The notes beneath the pieces were generated by a model. That model was given only the letters and a program-made list of their open reading frames with translations. It had not been told where the DNA came from and made no database searches. Below, in pieces: positions 8,356 to 13,977 of a DNA stretch of 13,977 bases. Numbering within the stretch: position 1 is the stretch's first letter; every line of letters begins with the position of its first letter. The DNA lies in the NCBI GenBank assembly GCA_030609765.1, contig JAUWTE010000029.1:1-13977 (forward strand), in the 5' to 3' direction. Origin of the DNA: Acidobacteriota bacterium (GTDB lineage Bacteria; Acidobacteriota; UBA890). The position numbers and the translations under genes were made by a program.

Positions 8356-8413
8356 CGGTCGCCCCCTGAATCCAGTCTTGGAGTTCCTTCCACCACGGCC
8401 TGCCTGTAAAGGC

Positions 8414-8442
8414 ATCGTAGGCCCCGATTACGCAAGGTACAA
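8414..8442 (-). promoter_or_regulatory. Probable sigma-70-type promoter of rpiA
   Basis: On the minus strand TTGTAC (8442-8437) and TACGAT (8419-8414) are separated by exactly 17 bp. The -35 keeps TTG and the -10 matches TATAAT at four of six positions. Transcription would start near 8407, giving a leader of about 50 nt before the ATG at 8355. The -10 covers the alternative upstream ATG, which argues against that start. Confidence 0.42.
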
Positions 8443-8444
8443 GT

Positions 8445-8460
8445 CATCGCCCGCGCGATG
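8445..8460. promoter_or_regulatory. Palindrome CATCGC-N4-GCGATG, possible operator
   Basis: There are perfect 6-bp arms around CCGC. The site lies immediately upstream of the proposed rpiA -35 element, and its centre is about 131 bp upstream of the predicted sigma-54 transcription start at 8584. It could serve either promoter. Short GC-rich palindromes also arise by chance. Confidence 0.3.
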
Positions 8461-8468
8461 TTCGCTTG

Positions 8469-8486
8469 TGGGACATTGGTATCCCA
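8469..8486. promoter_or_regulatory. 18-bp dyad, candidate enhancer-binding (UAS) site for the sigma-54 promoter
   Basis: TGGGACATTGGTATCCCA is a dyad with half-sites TGGGAYAYY. Five outer bases on each side match perfectly, and the inner positions differ only by C/T exchanges apart from one shared A/T pair. Its centre is about 106 bp upstream of the predicted start, inside the usual -80 to -150 range for binding sites of AAA+ activators of sigma-54. It does not match the NifA consensus TGT-N10-ACA or a typical NtrC site, so the activator is unknown. Confidence 0.45.
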
Positions 8487-8556
8487 GAAGCGGACAGTTC
8501 TCTCCTCATTCTCCCGATCAAACAGCCTCTAGCCGCGCTTCAGTGGTGCGGTAGAG

Positions 8557-8573
8557 TTGGCACGCGCCTTGCT
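8557..8573 (+). promoter_or_regulatory. Sigma-54 (RpoN) -24/-12 promoter
   Basis: TTGGCACGCGCCTTGCT matches the consensus YTGGCACG-N4-TTGCW at every defined position. The preceding AGAG fits the extended consensus (mrNr) as well. The GG (8559-8560) and GC (8571-8572) doublets have the required 12-bp register. Taking GC as -13/-12, transcription starts at about 8584. The nearest downstream protein start is 274 bp away, and the structured sequence at 8591-8690 begins only 7 nt after the start site. Confidence 0.85.
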
Positions 8574-8583
8574 TACATAGAGA

Positions 8584-8690
8584 TGTCAGAGAGGCGGTTA
8601 GCGGCGCGCCGGCCCTGTCCCTTAGGTGGACAAAACTGGGGAGCGGCCTGGGGCTGAGGCTGGCGCACCACTAACCGCCTCCATATTTTT
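8584..8690 (+). ncRNA. Candidate sigma-54-dependent small RNA (about 107 nt) or structured leader
   Basis: The predicted transcript runs from the sigma-54 start to a T5 run at 8686-8690. GAGGCGGTTAG (8591-8601) pairs perfectly with CTAACCGCCTC (8671-8681). The helix continues inward through 8614/8658 with two C-A mismatches (8602/8670, 8605/8667) and one G-T wobble, giving 22 pairs over 24 positions. The apical part (8615-8657) is G-rich and contains a small hairpin, GTCC/GGAC (8617-8620 with 8628-8631). A local alternative, GAGGC-T-GG (8656-8663) with CCGCCTC (8675-8681), would form an ordinary terminator stem before the T-run. No open frame with a credible start and ribosome site lies inside. 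It could be a trans-acting RNA like other sigma-54-driven regulators (Qrr, GlmY, CrcZ), although no sequence similarity is claimed, or an attenuated leader of the ABC gene. Confidence 0.55.
8591..8681. repeat. 24-bp imperfect inverted repeat bounding a 91-bp segment
   Basis: The arms are 8591-8614 and 8658-8681. Written in one direction they read GAGGCGGTTAG-C/T-GG-C/T-GCGCC-G/A-GCC, so the three differences are all transitions. This explains the helix of the RNA candidate but could also be the terminal repeats of a small non-autonomous element (MITE). No target-site duplication is visible in the flanks. Confidence 0.8.
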
Positions 8691-8781
8691 GCCTGAAACC
8701 TGCAGCCAGAAGTACCGTCTTATATCTCTGCCTGGGGTTCTCGAGGGGACGCGTCCTTTGCTATCGCGCAGCCGCGGTCCA

Positions 8782-8813
8782 TTGAGAGCTCCAGGCAACG
8801 GCGATGATATGAT
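8782..8813 (+). promoter_or_regulatory. Possible sigma-70-type promoter for the ABC transporter gene
   Basis: TTGAGA (8782-8787) matches the -35 consensus at five of six positions. The -10 is ambiguous: TGATAT (8805-8810) is at the correct 17-bp spacing but is a poor match, while TATGAT (8808-8813) is a five-of-six match at a long 20-bp spacing. If real, it would make the ABC gene independent of the sigma-54 transcript. Confidence 0.3.
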
Positions 8814-8857
8814 CCGGGAGAGAATACCCCCCCAGCAGCGAACTTCGAGGATCCGCG

Positions 8858-9571
8858 ATGATCAAAGTACGCAACCTGGATAAGTTCTACGAGACGGGAT
8901 TCGGAAGAACCTATGTCCTGCGCCGCATCAACCTCGATGTCGGCAGCGGTGATTTTGTCACTGTGATGGGTCCTTCTGGCGCCGGAAAAACCACCTTGCT
9001 CAGCATCCTCGGCATGCTGGATGGGGACTGGACGGGCGAATTCTACTTGTACGATCATCCCGTCCACGACATGAAGCCAAAACACCGCAACGAGCTCAAC
9101 AAGCAGTACATCGGCTTCGTGTTCCAGAGCTTCCATCTTCTCGACAGCCTCACGGTTTATGAGAATCTCGAGATTCCTCTGTCGTATCGGAACGTCAAGC
9201 GCAAGGAGCGCCAAAGCCTGGTTGCCGACATACTCGATCGTTTTCAGATCGTCGGGAAGAAGGACCTCTACCCGAATCAGCTATCCGGCGGACAGCAACA
9301 GCTCGTCGCTGTTGCGAGGGCGGTGATCGGAGATCCGAAGCTGATCCTCGCTGATGAGCCCACCGGGAACCTGCACTCGAGCCAGGGCCAGGAGGTCATG
9401 GACCTCCTCAAGCGCCTCAACGAGCAGGGCGCGACCATCATTCAGGTGACCCACAACAAGGAGTGGGCAAACTACGGCTCCCGAATCATCAACCTCTTCG
9501 ACGGATGGGTCGTCGAGGGTGATGAGCTGATCGATCACGAGGATATGGAGCGTCGGCAGTCGACGTCCTGA
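8858..9571 (+). CDS. ABC transporter ATP-binding protein, MacB/LolD class
   Basis: This 237-residue nucleotide-binding subunit has all core motifs: Walker A GPSGAGKTT (38-46), Q-loop Gln90, signature LSGGQ (142-146), Walker B LILADE (162-167) and H-loop His199. The insertion LYDHPVHDMKPKHRNELNKQYIGFVFQSFHLLDSLTVYENLEIPL is typical of the MacB/LolD/FtsE-like group, which powers mechanotransmission or lipoprotein release rather than classical transport. The D-loop reads GNLHSSQG, with His173 where most relatives have Asp (GNLDS). No permease gene is adjacent, so its partner must be encoded elsewhere. GAGGA (8847-8851) precedes the ATG by 6 bp. The long leader contains the structured sigma-54 transcript candidate. 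It is probably co-transcribed with the OsmC gene 27 bp downstream. Confidence 0.93.
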   Translation: MIKVRNLDKFYETGFGRTYVLRRINLDVGSGDFVTVMGPSGAGKTTLLSILGMLDGDWTGEFYLYDHPVHDMKPKHRNELNKQYIGFVFQSFHLLDSLTVYENLEIPLSYRNVKRKERQSLVADILDRFQIVGKKDLYPNQLSGGQQQLVAVARAVIGDPKLILADEPTGNLHSSQGQEVMDLLKRLNEQGATIIQVTHNKEWANYGSRIINLFDGWVVEGDELIDHEDMERRQSTS

Positions 9572-9598
9572 ATTTCGCCCCTCGGAGGAGAGCTCGCC

Positions 9599-10018
9599 AT
9601 GGCCGCGATCGACCTGCAACTTGTCTGGAAAGGCGACCTGCAGTTTTCCGGCACGGTCGGAGAACGGCAAATCTTTTTCGACGGAGAGAAGAAAGAAGGC
9701 ATCTCCCCCGTAGAGGCCATGGCCGCTGGACTCGCCGGTTGCATGGCAATCGACGTGGTTCACATCCTGAATCGCATGCGGTCACCGGCGGACTCGATAG
9801 AGGCTCGTTTGCGGGCCGAGCGTGCCAGTGAAGATCCGAAGAGGCTGGTCAGCGCCGCAATCCACTTCGAAATCACGGGCGATATACAGGAAAAGAACGT
9901 CGAGCGCGCCATCGATCTATCACGGGAAAAGTACTGTTCGGTGTGGCACTCCCTGCGCCGAGACATCGAGTTGAGTGTCGACTACACAATCCACCAGCAG
10001 GCCGTGGTGGGAGAGTGA
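9599..10018 (+). CDS. OsmC-family protein (thiol-peroxidase-like)
   Basis: This 139-residue protein has the OsmC/Ohr layout: an N-terminal beta sheet (LQLVWKGDLQFSGTV, with a YfhE/YhfA-like IFFDGEKKEGISPVEAMAAGLAGC), a central helix with Cys48 (GCMAIDV), and the second Cys113 in KYCSVWHSL near the start of the last strand. These match the paired reactive cysteines that reduce organic hydroperoxides in OsmC and Ohr. Many members resemble YhfA and have no proven peroxidase activity. An added protective role in the cytosol is therefore plausible but not certain. A strong GGAGGAG at 9584-9590 lies 8 bp before the ATG. The 27-bp gap to the ABC gene suggests one operon. Confidence 0.9.
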   Translation: MAAIDLQLVWKGDLQFSGTVGERQIFFDGEKKEGISPVEAMAAGLAGCMAIDVVHILNRMRSPADSIEARLRAERASEDPKRLVSAAIHFEITGDIQEKNVERAIDLSREKYCSVWHSLRRDIELSVDYTIHQQAVVGE

Positions 10019-10024
10019 CGAGGA

Positions 10025-10054
10025 CTGGCATAAGGATCTCATCCGCGTTATATG
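10025..10054 (+). promoter_or_regulatory. Weak candidate promoter for the PAS protein, with a nearby dyad
   Basis: CTGGCA (10025-10030) and TATATG (10049-10054) are 18 bp apart and each match the sigma-70 consensus at four of six positions. CGCGAC-C-GTCGCG (10066-10078), a perfect 6-bp dyad, would sit just after the start site, where a repressor could bind. Confidence 0.27.
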
Positions 10055-10171
10055 TTAGATGTCTGCGCGACCGTCGCGTTCCCCGCGGCCATCAGACAAA
10101 CTCGAACCCACACCGGTCGCTTCCCACTGACTGAAACGCGCGAGCCTCCGTGCTCCCGCCGAGGTGTTCTC

Positions 10172-11320
10172 ATGCCCGTTGAGAGCAAGCCGAGCCTTCA
10201 GGATCTCGGCACCCTGCGTGATTTCATCCGCAGCATTTCGCAAGGAATCTATGTAGTTACCCCGGCCGGCGAGATCCTCGATGCCAACCCGGCTCTCGTC
10301 GAGATCTTCGGCGCGGGCTCCCTCGAGGAGCTACAGCAGCACCGCTCTGCCGACCTCGTCCCCTCCGAGGAACAGCGGGCCGAGCGCCTCAGACTGCTCC
10401 AATCGCAAGGCTGGCTGCGCGACTTCGAATACCAGATTCGGCGCCTCGATGGAGAGATGCGTACGGTTCATGACACGGTCTTCGCGCAGCGCGACGAGAA
10501 GGGTGAGATCGTCGTCATGCACGGCATCGTCACGGACGTCACGGAAGATGGCAATCGGCGTTCGCTGAGCTGGGGCGATACGCCGTGGGGCGCCTTCTTC
10601 GCCGGGGCACCAGCAGGTTTGGCGGTCCTCGACCAATCCCTCCGCTTCGTCCGCGTGAACGAGAGGCTCTCCCAGCTCCATCGCCTGCCCGTCGATGAGC
10701 ATGTCGGTCGGCCGTTTTCCGAGGTCGTTCCAGGCCTCGCCCCCGCCATCGAGCCCATCTTGCGGAGTGTCCTGGAAACGGGGCATCCCGCCCTCGACTT
10801 CGAAGTTCCCACCAGTGAGGAGACGACCCCCTCCGAGGTCAGATACTGGCGCTTCTCTGCCTTCCCTGTGGGCCCATTGCATGGAGAGACCACAACCGTG
10901 GGGGTCATCGTCGTGGACGTGACCAGCGCCCGTCGCATCGAGCAGGAGGTTCGCTTCGACCAGCGATACCTGCTGGCCATGATCGAGAATCACCCCCTTG
11001 CCATCGTCGTGCTCGACGCTTCGAACCGAATCCTCTCGGTGAATCAAGCGTTCGAGAACATGTTCCTGTACACCCGAACAGAGATCATCGGCAAAGACGT
11101 GGACGAACTGGTGGCGCCAAGCCAGGAGCTCGCTATGGCTCGAGAGCTGACGATCCGTACACGCGCTGGCGAACGCTTGCGGGTCGAGGGCCGTCGTCTA
11201 CGCAAGGACGGCACTTCCGTAGAGGTCGGAATCTACACCATCCCGATCGCCCTCGATGGGAAGCTCGTCGGGGCATACGGAATGTACGAGGATCTCACCG
11301 TGCGCAGGCTATCCGGCTAG
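10172..11320 (+). CDS. Triple-PAS-domain protein without visible output domain
   Basis: The 382-residue soluble protein consists of three PAS folds. PAS1 (about 13-125) has GIYVVTPAGEILDANPALVEIFG and ends in HGIVTDVTE. PAS2 (about 138-250) has GLAVLDQSLRFVRVNERLSQLH and ends in GVIVVDVTS. PAS3 (about 266-380) has AIVVLDASNRILSVNQAFENMF and ends in GAYGMYEDLTVRR. Each has the Asp/Asn-rich core and the closing DVT/DLT strand after which a kinase or cyclase would normally begin, but the protein stops there. No transmembrane segment is seen. The frame is open to 10052, but GAGGTG (10161-10166) and the start of homology favour the ATG at 10172. It may work as a signal-binding or adaptor protein for a separate kinase, or be a shortened sensor. 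Its ligand is unknown. Confidence 0.86.
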   Translation: MPVESKPSLQDLGTLRDFIRSISQGIYVVTPAGEILDANPALVEIFGAGSLEELQQHRSADLVPSEEQRAERLRLLQSQGWLRDFEYQIRRLDGEMRTVHDTVFAQRDEKGEIVVMHGIVTDVTEDGNRRSLSWGDTPWGAFFAGAPAGLAVLDQSLRFVRVNERLSQLHRLPVDEHVGRPFSEVVPGLAPAIEPILRSVLETGHPALDFEVPTSEETTPSEVRYWRFSAFPVGPLHGETTTVGVIVVDVTSARRIEQEVRFDQRYLLAMIENHPLAIVVLDASNRILSVNQAFENMFLYTRTEIIGKDVDELVAPSQELAMARELTIRTRAGERLRVEGRRLRKDGTSVEVGIYTIPIALDGKLVGAYGMYEDLTVRRLSG

Positions 11321-11380
11321 CCCGGGTTTCTCAACGGATCGCGGCTGCGCGGGCGCAATGCCACGCAATTGCTGCCTTGC

Positions 11381-11484
11381 GCTTGACTCGAGTGCTTGAC
11401 GTACTGCACGAGTACGCCTTCGCGCTCGAAGCGGCGATCCTTGCCCTCGCGACGCTGAAACTGACAGTAGGGCTACGACGTAGC
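11381..11484. other. Repeat- and dyad-rich leader before the DUF4230-like gene
   Basis: The 211-bp gap after the PAS gene holds a 7-bp direct repeat, GCTTGAC at 11381-11387 and 11394-11400. It also holds a hairpin, CGTACT (11400-11405) with AGTACG (11411-11416), and a dyad, GCTACG-A-CGTAGC (11472-11484). TTGAC cores lie in the direct repeats but no matching -10 is found. These may be operator sites; the evidence is only the symmetry. Confidence 0.3.
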
Positions 11485-11531
11485 ACAGTATGGTGCATAG
11501 CAGCTTCGCGACGATCTATGGAGAAGGACAA

Positions 11532-12194
11532 ATGGAATTTGCTCTCGTATTGCTGGCTCTGGCAGTTCTGGCGCTCTCTGGGATGGTCCTCTACCTCTTC
11601 TTCTTCGGCGGCAAGGGCGACAGGGTGAGGGTCGAATCGATGGGGTGCGACGTCGAATCGATCCGTAGCGTCGGAGAGTTGATTGCTCTACGCGCGATTT
11701 ACTCCGCCCCGGCTGTCGGCCGACAGAGCATTTGGGGCACGAAGGGGCAGAAGTTCCTGCACTGGCTCTGGAGTGAGAGCAAGTCGATCATGATCTTTCG
11801 CTTCGAAATCAGCTTCAAATACGATCTTCGCGATGAAGAATCAGTGCGACTGAAGCATGCCGAAGACCGTACGCTCATCGTCGACCTCGGGAAGCCGAGC
11901 TACGACATCAACATCCGCGACGTCCGCTTCTATCACACCGAACAAGGTCGCCTTCTCGACTGGCTGCTACCCAGGGCGCTGGGGATTTTCCAAAGCAACA
12001 TGGACGACGCCACGCGGCAGCAAATGCTCGATGCAGCGAGACTCGAGGCCACTGAACAGGCCGAGGCGATGATCGAGAACCTCAGCGACGAAGCTCGTGC
12101 CTCGGCCGAATCCACGTTGCTGAGCCTGGCCCGCGGTATGGGCTTCCGGCGTGTCGTACTGTCCGGCCAACGAACCAGCGTCGCGGCTGCCTAG
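11532..12194 (+). CDS. Membrane-anchored DUF4230-like protein
   Basis: This 220-residue protein has one N-terminal transmembrane helix (about 2-25, MEFALVLLALAVLALSGMVLYLFFF) followed by a soluble domain. The domain opens with VESIRSVGELIALRAIYSA and contains a strand-rich core including KSIMIFRFEISFKYDL, RTLIVDLGKPSYDINIRDVRFYHTEQGRLLDW. It ends with a long helix rich in Ala, Glu and Arg. This pattern (helix anchor, RSVGEL start, buried beta core, FY-x-E-x-G segment) resembles DUF4230, a family of unknown function. I am moderately sure of the family. An open frame extends to 11490, but that ATG has no ribosome site, whereas GGAG (11520-11523) is 8 bp from the ATG at 11532. The gene appears monocistronic. 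Confidence 0.7.
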   Translation: MEFALVLLALAVLALSGMVLYLFFFGGKGDRVRVESMGCDVESIRSVGELIALRAIYSAPAVGRQSIWGTKGQKFLHWLWSESKSIMIFRFEISFKYDLRDEESVRLKHAEDRTLIVDLGKPSYDINIRDVRFYHTEQGRLLDWLLPRALGIFQSNMDDATRQQMLDAARLEATEQAEAMIENLSDEARASAESTLLSLARGMGFRRVVLSGQRTSVAAA

Positions 12195-12348
12195 CACGGT
12201 CCGGGCAGCACACTTGCACCACGGCCTGCTGGAGCCGATACACTGGTTGCGGTTGTGTCTCTCGCGCAGCGGCCTCGCTAGGAGTGATGTCGGTTGAGGC
12301 TCGCCCCAGAGAGTCTCCCGCTACTTCTACGAAGCTCGAGAGGAACCC

Positions 12349-13977
12349 ATGCCCGTAAGCACCGACTACCGCGAAGCGGCTCGCACCAAGCTGAGCACGG
12401 CCCTGGGCGAGCACACTATCTATCGGCTGCAAGCCCTGGACGGTCTCGGCCGCGTCGAGAACCTCCCGTACACCATCAAAGTTCTTCTCGAGTCTTGCCT
12501 GCGTCACTTCGATAATCATGTGGTCACCGAAGATCACCTCAAAGCTCTGGCCTCCTACGACGCCACGAACGTCGTGCCCATCGAGATTCCATTCACCCCG
12601 GGGCGCGTCATCTTGCAGGATTTCACCGGGGTACCGGCAGTTGTCGACCTGGCGGCCATGCGATCTGCCATGCTCCGGATGGGCGGCGATCCCGCTAAGG
12701 TGAACCCCCTGGTGCCCTCCGATCTGGTCATCGACCATTCGGTTCAGGTTGACGCATTCAACAGCGATTCTGCGCTGGCCATCAACAGCGAGATGGAGTT
12801 CCGGCGCAACCGCGAGCGCTACGAGTTTCTCAAGTGGGGACAGGGAGCCTTCGATAATTTCCGAGTCGTTCCTCCGGCGACTGGAATCGTCCACCAGGTG
12901 AACCTCGAGTACCTCGCGAAGGTCGTCTGGGACGACAACGACACGCTCTACCCGGACTCCCTCGTAGGAACCGACTCTCACACCACGATGATCAACGGAC
13001 TCGGCGTGCTGGGGTGGGGAGTCGGCGGCATCGAGGCTGAGGCCGTGATGTTGGGGCAACCGATCTACATGTTGATCCCCGAGGTGGTCGGCTTCCGGCT
13101 CATTGGCAACCTCCCGGAGGGCTCGACGGCCACCGACATGGTTCTGAAGGTCACCCAGATGCTCAGGCAGCATGGGGTCGTGAGCAAGTTCGTGGAGTTC
13201 TTCGGACCCGGCCTCGATCAGATGCCCGTAGCAAACCGTGCCACCATCGCCAACATGGCGCCGGAGTACGGCGCCACAGCAGGCTTCTTCCCCGTCGACG
13301 ACATGACTCTCGAGTACCTGGAGCTCAGCGGGCGCCCAGCCGCTTTGCGGGACGCGGTTCGGGAGTACTGCAAGACTCAGGGGCTGTGGCGAGATGAAGA
13401 CAGAGATATCACGTATTCGGCCACCCTCGAGCTCGACCTGAGCACGGTTCAGCCCGCTCTGGCCGGTCCCAAGCGTCCGCAGGATCGCATCGCCCTCTCC
13501 GACATGCAGGAGACATGGCAGGATGCCCTCGGCACTACCTTCGCCCCAAGCAACGGCGCTGCATCGGTGCGCCTCGAAGGTGAGGAATTCGACTTGCGGG
13601 ACGGCGCCGTGGTCATCGCGGCCATCACGAGCTGCACGAACACTTCGAATCCGAGTGTCATGATCGGTGCCGGACTTCTGGCCCGCAAAGCCAACGAACG
13701 TGGTCTACGCCGCAAACCCTGGGTGAAGACTTCCCTGGCTCCGGGTTCCAATGTCGTAACTGATTACCTGACCCGGGCCGATCTGCTCGGAGATCTCGAA
13801 GCGCTCGGTTTCTACGTCGTTGGCTACGGTTGCACCACCTGTATCGGTAACTCTGGCCCACTCCCCACGGCGGTAGAAGAAGGCATACGCCAGCAGGACC
13901 TGGCCGTTGCCTCAGTGCTTTCCGGCAATCGCAACTTCGAGGGCCGTATTCACGCGTCCATCAAGGCCAATTACCTG
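12349..13977 (+). CDS. acnA: Aconitate hydratase, AcnA type (5' part, runs off the window)
   Basis: Codons 1-543 of a protein normally near 900 residues are present, with no stop or frameshift. Aconitase isomerises citrate to isocitrate in the TCA cycle, using a 4Fe-4S cluster. The three cluster cysteines are present: Cys429 in ITSCTNTSNPSVM, and Cys495 and Cys498 in YGCTTCIGNSGP. Other AcnA/IRP-class signatures are LPYTIKVLLESCLRHFD near the N-terminus, VPIEIPFTPGRVILQDFTGVPAVVDLAAMR, LVGTDSHTTMINGLGVLGWGVGGIEAEA (active-site Asp and His) and SGNRNFEGRIH. GAGAGGA (12338-12344) precedes the ATG. The 154-bp gap upstream has no clear promoter. The missing part would contain the swivelling C-terminal domain. 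Confidence 0.97.
   Translation, partial: MPVSTDYREAARTKLSTALGEHTIYRLQALDGLGRVENLPYTIKVLLESCLRHFDNHVVTEDHLKALASYDATNVVPIEIPFTPGRVILQDFTGVPAVVDLAAMRSAMLRMGGDPAKVNPLVPSDLVIDHSVQVDAFNSDSALAINSEMEFRRNRERYEFLKWGQGAFDNFRVVPPATGIVHQVNLEYLAKVVWDDNDTLYPDSLVGTDSHTTMINGLGVLGWGVGGIEAEAVMLGQPIYMLIPEVVGFRLIGNLPEGSTATDMVLKVTQMLRQHGVVSKFVEFFGPGLDQMPVANRATIANMAPEYGATAGFFPVDDMTLEYLELSGRPAALRDAVREYCKTQGLWRDEDRDITYSATLELDLSTVQPALAGPKRPQDRIALSDMQETWQDALGTTFAPSNGAASVRLEGEEFDLRDGAVVIAAITSCTNTSNPSVMIGAGLLARKANERGLRRKPWVKTSLAPGSNVVTDYLTRADLLGDLEALGFYVVGYGCTTCIGNSGPLPTAVEEGIRQQDLAVASVLSGNRNFEGRIHASIKANYL

Noticed and set aside
8356..8415. Upstream ATG extending rpiA by 20 residues
   Set aside because: The extension is not similar to RpiA N-termini and overlaps the probable -10 element. 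The ATG at 8355 has a better ribosome site.
8466..8657. 63-codon frame with GTG start across the sigma-54 promoter
   Set aside because: It runs through the promoter and into the RNA candidate, has no ribosome site, and its composition is not protein-like.
8626..8883. 85-codon GTG-start frame running into the ABC gene start
   Set aside because: It overlaps the ABC start out of frame, lies inside the hairpin loop and 3' region, and has no Shine-Dalgarno with correct spacing. A leader peptide is not supported.
10052..10171. 40-codon upstream extension of the PAS protein
   Set aside because: The extension has no domain features, and its start lies inside a candidate -10 element. GAGGTG fits the ATG at 10172.
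12186..12209. GCTGCC/GGCAGC hairpin at the end of the DUF4230-like gene as a terminator
   Set aside because: It has only 6 bp with a 12-base loop and no T-run, so it is not convincing as an intrinsic terminator.
12082..13173. 363-residue open frame on the minus strand
   Set aside because: It lies almost wholly opposite the aconitase gene, whose plus-strand frame has unmistakable conserved motifs. The minus-strand translation is Arg/His/Val-rich, with no recognisable domain. It is a shadow frame of GC-rich coding DNA.
1..13977. Mobile elements, CRISPR arrays, tRNA or rRNA genes
   Set aside because: No transposase or integrase motifs, regularly spaced repeats, cloverleaf-like or rRNA-like stretches were recognised while reading both strands.

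Overview
The window is GC-rich, densely packed DNA from a Gram-negative bacterium. The outer-membrane TolC-type protein, the periplasmic adaptor and the RND pump all require an outer membrane. A near-consensus sigma-54 promoter and the gene mix would fit Proteobacteria, Myxococcota, Desulfobacterota or a related uncultured lineage. I cannot place it more precisely from sequence alone. No mobile elements, tRNAs, rRNAs or CRISPR arrays were seen.

Layout. A PhzF-family protein gene (1-789) is followed by a 219-bp gap with an isolated 11-bp hairpin. A six-gene efflux operon then runs from 1009 to 7633: TolC-type outer-membrane channel, HlyD/AcrA-type adaptor, 1097-residue RND pump, two small PII/DUF3240-like proteins that look like tandem paralogues, and a DUF2892 (YgaP-type) membrane protein. 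The first three proteins should form a tripartite pump across the envelope. The three small genes are probably pump accessories or sensors. The substrate is not readable from sequence.

rpiA (ribose-5-phosphate isomerase) lies convergent to the operon on the minus strand (7669-8355). Between rpiA and the next gene is a 502-bp divergent intergenic region, the most interesting part of the window. It holds a probable rpiA promoter, two palindromes, a near-perfect sigma-54 (-24/-12) promoter at 8557-8573, and, starting just after its predicted transcription start, a sequence of about 91 nt whose ends form a 24-bp imperfect inverted repeat and which is followed by a T-run. This has the architecture of a sigma-54-dependent, enhancer-controlled small RNA of about 107 nt, or else of a structured, attenuated leader for the downstream ABC gene.

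Downstream on the plus strand are a MacB/LolD-class ABC ATPase without an adjacent permease, an OsmC-family protein 27 bp later, a protein made of three PAS domains with no visible output domain, a membrane-anchored DUF4230-like protein, and the first 543 codons of aconitase (AcnA type), cut by the window end.
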